Origin: Nocardia suismassiliense | GTDB taxonomy: Bacteria; Actinomycetota; Actinomycetes; Mycobacteriales; Mycobacteriaceae | Length of the DNA: 64,000 nucleotides | Assembly: GCF_900269665.1 (NCBI RefSeq) | Contig: NZ_LT985361.1 | Location: forward strand, 8,915,087 to 8,979,086 | Direction of reading: 5' to 3' | Part shown: positions 57,857-64,000 of the stretch, one piece after another | How positions within the stretch are numbered: the first letter of the stretch is position 1 | Layout of the letters: each line of letters starts with the position of its first letter | Notes under the pieces: model-generated | Told to the model about the DNA's origin: nothing | The model's input: the letters and a program-made list of their open reading frames with translations, nothing else | Databases searched by the model: none | Translations under genes and position numbers: made by a program

Positions 57857-60790
57857 TTGCTCGCAATCCTGCTCGCCCTCGCCGCAGCCGCGCTCGTGGC
57901 GCCGCTGTGGGTAAGGGCACTGGGGCGCAACGCTTTCTACGTGCTCGCGCTGGTCCCGCTCGGCGGCCTGATCTGGGTGATCGCGAATTGGGGTAGCACA
58001 CAGCGGGTTCGGCTGGAGTGGGCGCCGAGCATCGAGATGAACATCGATCTGCGGTTCGACTCGCTCGCCGCGATCATGTCGGCGCTGGTGCTCGGCATCG
58101 GTGCGCTGATCCTTTGCTACTGCGCTAGATATTTCGAGGACGACGAGCCGCGCCTCGGGGTGTTCGCGGCCGAGATGGTCGGCTTCGCCGGCGCCATGTT
58201 CGGCCTGGTGACCAGTGACAACATGCTGTTGCTGTTCGTTTTCTGGGAACTGACCACGGTGCTGTCGTTCCTACTGGTCGGCCACAATGCCGAGCAGGCG
58301 AACAGCAGGCGCGCCGCCATCCAGGCGCTGCTGGTGACCGCCGCGGGCGGGCTGGCGATGCTGGTCGGCCTGATCATCCTCGGCGAGGCGAACAACAGCT
58401 ACCTGCTCTCCGATCTGCTGGCGCGGGCACAGCCGCCGAACGGACTCGCGGTGAACGTCGCGGTGGTGCTGATCTTGATCGGCGCGTTGAGCAAGTCCGC
58501 CGTCGTGCCGCTGCACTTCTGGCTGCCCGGCGCGATGGCGGCGCCGACGCCGGTCAGCGCCTATCTGCACGCCGCGGCCATGGTGAAAGCCGGTGTGTAC
58601 CTGGTGGCGCGGCTGGCGCCGGTTTTCGCGGAGAACCCCGTCTGGCATCCGCTGGTGCTCACCCTCGGCGTGGTGTCGATGCTGCTCGCCGGGTTGCGGT
58701 CGCTCGAGGTGGTCGATCTGAAGCTGGTGCTGGCCTTCGGCACGGTGAGCCAGCTGGGCTTCCTGATCGTGCTGGTCGGCCTCGGCACCCCGGACGCGGC
58801 GCTGGCCGGGGTCGCGATGATCGTCGCGCACGCGTTGTTCAAGGCGTGCCTGTTCATGGTGGTCGGCGTCATCGATCACGGGGCGGGCACCCGGGATCTG
58901 CGTAAGCTGTCCGGGCTCGGCCGGCGCGCTCCGGTGCTGTGCGGCATCGCGATGCTCGCGTCGTTGAGCATGGCCGGGATTCCGCCGCTGGTCGGATTCG
59001 TCGGTAAGGAGAGCGCACTCGGCGCGATCCTCGAGGCGGACACCCTCGCCGCGCCCGCACGGGTGGCATTGGCGGCCGGTGTGGTGCTCGGGTCGATGTT
59101 GACCGTCGGCTACAGCATTCGTTTCGTCTGGGGCGCCTTCGCGGACAAGCCCCAGGTCGCGCGGCCGACCGCGCACGGAGCACACCGGGTGCGCCGCGTC
59201 GCCGACTACGCCACCGAAAATGCCGGTCCGGCTGCGGGTTCCGGTGTCACGGAGGGACATGTGCGCGAAGACGGTGGCTGGCACGCACCGGGGGCGCTGT
59301 TCCTGGCCGCGCCCGCGATCCTCGCGGTGGCGAGCCTGGTCGCCGGACTCGGGGCGCCGTGGACCGATCGGCTGCTCAGCCCCTACGCGGGAACGTTTTC
59401 CGAGGAACTACTGTCCTATCTCTCGCTGTGGCACGGCTTTACCGTCCCGCTGGCGCTCACCGTCCTGGTGATCGCGGGCGGCATCGCCCTGTTCCGGCTG
59501 CGCGATCGGCTCCGCGACCCCACCCGGCCGCGGCTCGGCAATGCCGACCGGGCCTACGACGCGGCCCTGCGCGGCATGGACCAGCTGTCGCTGCGCATGA
59601 CCGGCGCGGTGCAGCGCGGATCGCTGCCGCTGAGCCAGGCGACCATCCTCGGCACGCTGATCATCCTGCCGTCGGTGCTGCTCGCCCTCGGCACCCGCAC
59701 CGGAGTCGAACTGCGCCTGTGGGATTCGCCGTTGCAGGCGGTGCTCGGCGGCATCATGGTCGCGATGGCGCTCGGCGCGACCGTGCTGCGCAACCGGCTG
59801 GCCAGCGTGCTGGTGGTCGGGGTCACCGGCTATGGCTGCGGCGTGATCTTCGCGCTGCACGGCGCACCCGATCTGGCGCTGACCCAATTCCTGGTCGAGA
59901 CCCTGACGCTGGTGATTTTCGTGCTGGTGCTGCGGGCGTTCCCGGCGGAGATCGAGGCGGGCCGGGCCACCCCGTTCAAGGCGCGCAGGGCGGTGCTGGC
60001 CGCGCTGGTCGGCGCGACGGTGACGGTGCTGGGCGCCTTCGCTGTCGCCGCCCGCACCGCTGAGCCGATCTGGCAGCGAATCCCGGACGCCGCATACCAA
60101 TTCGGCGGCGGCAAGAACGCCGTCAACGTGCTACTCGTCGATATTCGCGCCTGGGACACCCTCGGCGAGATCTCGGTGCTCGTGGTCGCCGCCACCGGTG
60201 TCGCCTCGCTGGTATTTCGCAGCCGCCGCTTCGGCAGCGCCCCGCGCGCCGCCGACTCGCCGAACTACGACCCGGATCTGGTGAGCTGGCTGCCCGCCGG
60301 ACGACTAGTCGATCGGGCGGACCGCTCGATGGTCATGCAGATCACCACCCGGCTGGTGTTCCCCACCATCATGGTGCTGTCGGTGTACTTCTTCTTCTCC
60401 GGCCACAACGCTCCCGGCGGCGGTTTCGCAGGCGGGCTCACCGCCGGACTCGCGCTCACGCTGCGCTACCTCGCAGGCGGCCGGTACGAACTCGGCGAGG
60501 CGCTGCCGGTCGACGCGGGCCACCTGCTCGGCGCGGGACTGACCCTGTCCGCCGGAACCGCCGTCACCTCACTGTTTTTCGGCGCACCGCCGCTGTCCTC
60601 GGCGATCTTCGAGGTGACGCTGCCGGTGCTCGGCCACCTCAAACTGGTGACCGCGCTGTTCTTCGATCTGGGCGTGTATCTGATCGTCGTCGGACTGGTG
60701 CTCGACGTGCTGCGCAGCCTCGGCGCCCGGCTGGACAGCGAGCTCGCCTCGAACGAAACCACCTCCGTATCAGGAGGTTCGGCGCGGTGA
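57857..60790 (+). CDS. mrpA: Na+/H+ antiporter subunit A with fused B domain (MrpA)
   Basis: A 977-residue MrpA, the largest subunit of the Mrp (multiple resistance and pH) antiporter, which exchanges Na+ for H+. The first ~450 residues are a NuoL/proton-pump antiporter domain, with conserved GALSKSAVVPLHFWLPGAMAAPTPVSAYLHAA. The C-terminus contains an MnhB-type domain (FFFSGHNAPGGGFAGGLTAGL), so subunit B is fused, as usual in actinobacteria. The start is a TTG at 57857 with CGGAG upstream. It heads mrpACDEFG, with 4-nt overlap to mrpC. Confidence 0.93.
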   Translation: MLAILLALAAAALVAPLWVRALGRNAFYVLALVPLGGLIWVIANWGSTQRVRLEWAPSIEMNIDLRFDSLAAIMSALVLGIGALILCYCARYFEDDEPRLGVFAAEMVGFAGAMFGLVTSDNMLLLFVFWELTTVLSFLLVGHNAEQANSRRAAIQALLVTAAGGLAMLVGLIILGEANNSYLLSDLLARAQPPNGLAVNVAVVLILIGALSKSAVVPLHFWLPGAMAAPTPVSAYLHAAAMVKAGVYLVARLAPVFAENPVWHPLVLTLGVVSMLLAGLRSLEVVDLKLVLAFGTVSQLGFLIVLVGLGTPDAALAGVAMIVAHALFKACLFMVVGVIDHGAGTRDLRKLSGLGRRAPVLCGIAMLASLSMAGIPPLVGFVGKESALGAILEADTLAAPARVALAAGVVLGSMLTVGYSIRFVWGAFADKPQVARPTAHGAHRVRRVADYATENAGPAAGSGVTEGHVREDGGWHAPGALFLAAPAILAVASLVAGLGAPWTDRLLSPYAGTFSEELLSYLSLWHGFTVPLALTVLVIAGGIALFRLRDRLRDPTRPRLGNADRAYDAALRGMDQLSLRMTGAVQRGSLPLSQATILGTLIILPSVLLALGTRTGVELRLWDSPLQAVLGGIMVAMALGATVLRNRLASVLVVGVTGYGCGVIFALHGAPDLALTQFLVETLTLVIFVLVLRAFPAEIEAGRATPFKARRAVLAALVGATVTVLGAFAVAARTAEPIWQRIPDAAYQFGGGKNAVNVLLVDIRAWDTLGEISVLVVAATGVASLVFRSRRFGSAPRAADSPNYDPDLVSWLPAGRLVDRADRSMVMQITTRLVFPTIMVLSVYFFFSGHNAPGGGFAGGLTAGLALTLRYLAGGRYELGEALPVDAGHLLGAGLTLSAGTAVTSLFFGAPPLSSAIFEVTLPVLGHLKLVTALFFDLGVYLIVVGLVLDVLRSLGARLDSELASNETTSVSGGSAR

Positions 60791-61170
60791 CGGCCAATCT
60801 GACGCTGTTGATCGTGATCGGGATCCTGGTCGCCTGCGGGGTGTATCTGATCCTGGAGCGCGCGGTCTCGAAGATGCTGCTCGGCATGATCCTGTTCGGC
60901 AACGCGGTGAACCTGTTGATCATCACCCTCGGCGGCCCGGACGGCCGGGCGCCGATCCAGGGCCAGACCGACACCACGCATCGCGACACCGCCGACCCGC
61001 TCGCCCAAGCCATGGTGCTCACCGCCATCGTGATCACCATGGGGCTGGCGGCTTTCGTGCTGGCGCTCGCCTACCGCTCCTTCACGATCACCACCACCGA
61101 CGATGTCGAGAACGACCAGGAAGACGTCGATGTCGCCCGCAGGCGCGAGCGAGAGGACCCGGAAGATTGA
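60787..61170 (+). CDS. mrpC: Na+/H+ antiporter subunit C (MrpC, NuoK-like)
   Basis: A 127-residue MrpC, homologous to NuoK, with three membrane helices (LLIVIGILVACGVYLILER; LLGMILFGNAVNLLIITLGG; AMVLTAIVITMGLAAFVLALAY) and an acidic tail. The conserved GNAVNLLI segment and the DPLAQAMVLTAIVI loop are typical. It overlaps mrpA and mrpD by 4 nt each. Confidence 0.93.
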   Translation: MTANLTLLIVIGILVACGVYLILERAVSKMLLGMILFGNAVNLLIITLGGPDGRAPIQGQTDTTHRDTADPLAQAMVLTAIVITMGLAAFVLALAYRSFTITTTDDVENDQEDVDVARRREREDPED

Positions 61171-62780
61171 GCCTCTCCCCCGGACTGCTGCCTACCCTCA
61201 TGCCGCTCCCAGTGCTGGTGCCGATGCTCGCGGCGGCGGGCACCCTGGTCTTCGGGCGCAGGCCACGGACCCAGCGCACGCTCATGCTCGGTGCGCTGAG
61301 CGCGGTGGTCGTCATCTGCGGGCTGCTGCTGTATCTGGCCGACCGCGACGGCACCACCGCGCTGCAGGTCGGCGGCTGGGAGACCCCGATCGGCATCACC
61401 CTGGTGGTGGACCGGCTGTCCGCGGCGATGCTGCTCGTCTCGTCCATCGTGCTGCTCGCCGTCGCGATCTACGGTTCGGGGCAGAACATCCGCGACGGCG
61501 ACGAGCGGCAGCCCACCTCGATCTACCGGCCCACCTATCTGGTGCTGACCGGCGGTGTTTCGGCCGCGTTCCTGGCCGGTGACCTGTTCAACCTGTTCGT
61601 CGGCTTCGAGATCCTGCTCGCCGCGTCGTTCGTGCTGCTCACCGTCGGCGGCACCGAGGAACGCATTCGCGCGGGTGTGTCCTATGTGATGGTCTCGATG
61701 CTGGCCTCGCTGATCTTCCTGACCGGCATCGGCATGACCTACGCGGCCACCGGCACGTTGAACCTGGCCCAGCTCGCGCAGCGCATCGGCGCGGTGCCCG
61801 AGGGCACCCGCACCGCCATCTACGCGGTGCTGCTGGTGGCGTTCGGCATCAAGGCCGCGGTGTTCCCACTGTCGAACTGGCTGCCCGACTCCTACCCCAC
61901 CGCGCCCGCGCCGGTGACCGCGGTGTTCGCCGGCCTGCTCACCAAAGTCGGTGTGTACGCGATCATCCGGACGCACTCGCTGCTGTTTCCCGGTGGCGAG
62001 TTCGATTCGATCCTGCTGGTGTGCGGGTTGCTCACCATGCTGGTCGGCATCTTCGGCGCGATCGCGCAGAGCGACATCCGGCGACTGCTGTCGTTCACGC
62101 TGGTCAGTCACATCGGGTACATGATCTTCGGCGTCGGGCTGGCCAGCACCGCCGGCCTGGCCGGCGCGGTTTTCTATGTGGCGCACCACATTCTGGTGCA
62201 GACCGCGCTGTTCCTGGTGGTCGGCCTGATCGAGCGGCAGGCGGGCTCGACCTCGCTGCGCAGGCTGGGCGGGCTGGCCTCGGCGAGTCCGCTGCTGGCC
62301 GTGCTGTTCTTGGTGCCCGCGCTGAATCTCGGTGGCATACCGCCGTTCTCGGGCTTCATCGGCAAGGCCACGCTGTTGCAGGCGGGCGTGCAGAACGGCA
62401 GCGTGCTGGCCTGGACGCTGGTGGCGGGCTCGGTGCTCACCAGCCTGCTCCCGCTCTATCCCGTCGCGCGGGTGTGGAGCAAAGCGTTCTGGCGCCCGCG
62501 GGTGGGGGCGCCGGAGGGCCCCCTCACCGCCGCGAAAACGCCGTCGCTGATCGAGGACTCGACCGACGTGCACTACGACGATCGCCCGCGCCCGGGCCGG
62601 ATGCCGCTGTTGATGGTCGGCTCGACGGCGGCGCTGGTGGTGATCGGGCTGAGCCTGACGGTGCTGGCCGGCCCGATCCTCGGCATCGCCGACCGGGCGG
62701 CGGCGGATCTGCGTGATCCCGGCGTGTACATCACCGCGGTGCTGGGCAACGGGGCGGACGGGTCGGGGGCGAGCCGATGA
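61167..62780 (+). CDS. mrpD: Na+/H+ antiporter subunit D (MrpD)
   Basis: A 537-residue MrpD, homologous to the proton-pumping NuoN/M subunits, with about 14 membrane helices. Conserved parts are FGIKAAVFPLSNWLPDSYPTAPAPVTAVFAGLLTKVGVYAIIR (the antiporter core with Lys and Pro) and LNLGGIPPFSGFIGKATLLQAG. The start codon overlaps the mrpC stop. Part of the complete mrp operon. Confidence 0.94.
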   Translation: MSLSPGLLPTLMPLPVLVPMLAAAGTLVFGRRPRTQRTLMLGALSAVVVICGLLLYLADRDGTTALQVGGWETPIGITLVVDRLSAAMLLVSSIVLLAVAIYGSGQNIRDGDERQPTSIYRPTYLVLTGGVSAAFLAGDLFNLFVGFEILLAASFVLLTVGGTEERIRAGVSYVMVSMLASLIFLTGIGMTYAATGTLNLAQLAQRIGAVPEGTRTAIYAVLLVAFGIKAAVFPLSNWLPDSYPTAPAPVTAVFAGLLTKVGVYAIIRTHSLLFPGGEFDSILLVCGLLTMLVGIFGAIAQSDIRRLLSFTLVSHIGYMIFGVGLASTAGLAGAVFYVAHHILVQTALFLVVGLIERQAGSTSLRRLGGLASASPLLAVLFLVPALNLGGIPPFSGFIGKATLLQAGVQNGSVLAWTLVAGSVLTSLLPLYPVARVWSKAFWRPRVGAPEGPLTAAKTPSLIEDSTDVHYDDRPRPGRMPLLMVGSTAALVVIGLSLTVLAGPILGIADRAAADLRDPGVYITAVLGNGADGSGASR

Positions 62781-63325
62781 GCGGGGTGAGCCGCGAGATC
62801 GTCGTGCGGATCAGCGTGCTGAGCTGGCTCACCGTCGTCTGGATCGCGCTGTGGGGCGATCTCAGCATCGCCAACCTGCTGGCCGGGCTCGCGGTGGGTG
62901 CGCTGATCATGGTGGCGCTGCCGCTGCCGAGGGTGCCGGTCAACGGGCGGTTGCATCCGCTGTCGCTGGTCGAATTGGTCGTGGTGGCAACGTATTACGC
63001 GATCGAGTCCAGCTTGCAGGTGGCGTGGTTCGCGATCCGGCCCGCGCCGCCGCCGGTCTCCGGGGTGCTGCGCGTCTACCTGAGTACCAAGTCCGACCTG
63101 GTACTCGTGCTGTGCACGGACCTGCTGAACCTGATCCCGGGCACCATGGTGCTGGAGATCGATCGGCGCCGCTGCGTGGTCTACGTGCACGTGCTGGACG
63201 TGAGCAGCGACGCGGCGGTGGACAAGTTCTACCGGACCACCCGGCGCCTGGAGAAACTGCTCATCGACTCGTTCGAGCGCCACTCCGAATGGCGTTCCAG
63301 CAAGGTGCCGGAGGCGGAACTGTGA
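62777..63325 (+). CDS. mrpE: Na+/H+ antiporter subunit E (MrpE)
   Basis: A 182-residue MrpE with two or three N-terminal helices and a cytoplasmic domain. The VYLSTKSDLVLVLCTDLLNLIPGTMVLEID segment and the following VYVHVLDVSSD are the MrpE signature. It overlaps mrpD (4 nt) and mrpF (4 nt). Needed for assembly in known Mrp systems. Confidence 0.93.
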   Translation: MSGVSREIVVRISVLSWLTVVWIALWGDLSIANLLAGLAVGALIMVALPLPRVPVNGRLHPLSLVELVVVATYYAIESSLQVAWFAIRPAPPPVSGVLRVYLSTKSDLVLVLCTDLLNLIPGTMVLEIDRRRCVVYVHVLDVSSDAAVDKFYRTTRRLEKLLIDSFERHSEWRSSKVPEAEL

Positions 63326-63582
63326 CCGTTGTCGCCATCATCGCCGGTGTGCTGCTGACGGCCGCCGCCGTGATCACCAGCTATCGCATTCTGGCCGGAC
63401 CGAGCACCCTGGACCGGATCGTCGGCATCGACTCGCTGATGGCGATCGCCGCGTCCGGGCTGGCCGTCTGGGCGGCCTACAGCCAGGACACCACCATCAT
63501 CCCGGCGATCATCGCGCTGGCGCTGGTCGGCTTCCTCGGCTCGGCCGCCGTCACCCGCTTCCGGGTCAAGGACGAACAGTGA
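63322..63582 (+). CDS. mrpF: Na+/H+ antiporter subunit F (MrpF)
   Basis: An 86-residue MrpF with three helices. RILAGPSTLDRIVGIDSLMAIA is the diagnostic loop. GTG start at 63322 overlapping the mrpE stop. A 58-nt gap with a short frame separates it from mrpG, the only gap in the mrp operon. Confidence 0.92.
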   Translation: MTVVAIIAGVLLTAAAVITSYRILAGPSTLDRIVGIDSLMAIAASGLAVWAAYSQDTTIIPAIIALALVGFLGSAAVTRFRVKDEQ

Positions 63583-63599
63583 CACCCCGACGGAGACCA

Positions 63600-63644
63600 A
63601 TGATGCTGAGACAACGGATATCTCGGGACGGCGGCCACCGATGA
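63600..63644 (+). CDS. Possible 14-residue coupled peptide before mrpG
   Basis: A frame of 14 codons (MMLRQRISRDGGHR) starts at ATG 63600, with CGGAG 5-9 nt upstream, and ends in a TGA that overlaps the mrpG ATG (ATGA at 63641-63644). It fills the only gap in an otherwise overlapping operon, so it may carry the ribosome to mrpG. No family, and no other evidence. Confidence 0.35.
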   Translation: MMLRQRISRDGGHR

Positions 63645-63982
63645 CCGTGTGGCAGTGGATCTCCGCCGTGCTGATCCTGTTCGGCGCCACCCTGGCGCTG
63701 ACCGCGTCGATCGCGATCGTGCGCTTCCCCGACACCCTCACCCGCATGCACGCCGCCACCAAACCTCAGGTGGTCGGCCTGATCCTGGTGCTGGAGGGCG
63801 CGGCGATCGAGCTGGTCGGTCACGGCAATGTCTGGGCTCTGGTGCTGGTCGGGCTGTTCACGCTGATCACCGCCCCGGTGGTGGCCCATCTCATCGGCCG
63901 CACCGCTTACCGGGAACAGCGCCACCGCGACGGACTGCTCACCGTCAACGAACTCGGCGACACCATCGACTCGGTCGACTGA
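63641..63982 (+). CDS. mrpG: Na+/H+ antiporter subunit G (MrpG)
   Basis: A 113-residue MrpG with three helices, carrying RFPDTLTRMHAATKPQVVGLILVLEGAAIEL, the MrpG signature. It is the last gene of the mrpACDEFG set in the window. Its ATG has no strong ribosome site of its own, so translation may be coupled to the 14-residue frame before it. Confidence 0.93.
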   Translation: MTVWQWISAVLILFGATLALTASIAIVRFPDTLTRMHAATKPQVVGLILVLEGAAIELVGHGNVWALVLVGLFTLITAPVVAHLIGRTAYREQRHRDGLLTVNELGDTIDSVD

Positions 63983-64000
63983 ACAGGGCCTGGCCGGCCG

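Noticed and set aside
1..64000. tRNA or rRNA genes, integrase or transposase genes
   Set aside because: I saw no cloverleaf with a GGTTC-A--C arm, no rRNA-like blocks, and no recombinase motifs in any supported frame.

Overview
The window is about 64 kb of high-GC actinobacterial chromosome, most consistent with Nocardia or a close relative in Mycobacteriales. Several blocks resemble M. tuberculosis neighbourhoods: pitA with a small membrane protein and DUF3349 genes, ramB, lpdA, a solo groEL, psd-pssA, and a Cdc48-like ATPase. They sit beside genes M. tuberculosis lacks or places elsewhere, such as a urea ABC transporter and a complete Mrp antiporter. I see no prophage, insertion sequence, CRISPR array, rRNA or tRNA.

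Layout. 1-5.5 kb (mostly minus): pitA operon, secretory lipase, ATP-dependent DNA ligase. 5.6-11.6 kb: ramB, a 29-bp tandem repeat array, a divergent MFS/TetR pair, a FadE5-type acyl-CoA dehydrogenase. 11.9-17.5 kb: urtABCDE with a GntR gene. 17.5-36.4 kb: many small regulator-target pairs (TetR/VOC, HxlR/QorB, AraC/reductase, TetR/hydrolase, ZIP/MarR), plus lpdA, peptidases, an F420-type flavin-split-barrel protein and secreted proteins. 36.4-41.6 kb: an iron-box promoter that appears to drive only a short RNA, groEL with two CIRCE elements, nadE, a Suppressor-of-fused domain protein. 41.7-49.4 kb: an HTH-ClpN protein with palindromic operators, an ECF41 sigma factor with its oxidoreductase, psd-pssA, fabH, two small stress or binding proteins. 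49.6-57.7 kb: a three-gene redox signalling operon (response regulator fused to a thioredoxin-reductase-like enzyme, cyclic-nucleotide-domain histidine kinase, UBP zinc finger), a lipoprotein, the Cdc48-like ATPase and a membrane protein. 57.9-64 kb: mrpA(B)CDEFG.

Themes. Local regulation is dense: nearly every divergent gap holds a dyad that fits the adjacent regulator. Nitrogen (urt), phosphate (pitA), acetate/carbon (ramB, lpdA), NAD (nadE), phospholipid (psd-pssA), fatty-acid (fabH, fadE5) and ion homeostasis (mrp) are represented. The two most interesting items are the candidate iron-regulated small RNA at about 36.44-36.51 kb and the REC-TrxR / cNMP-kinase / UBP-finger operon at 49.9-53.5 kb, which lies next to a p97/Cdc48-like AAA ATPase whose first ATPase domain looks degenerate.
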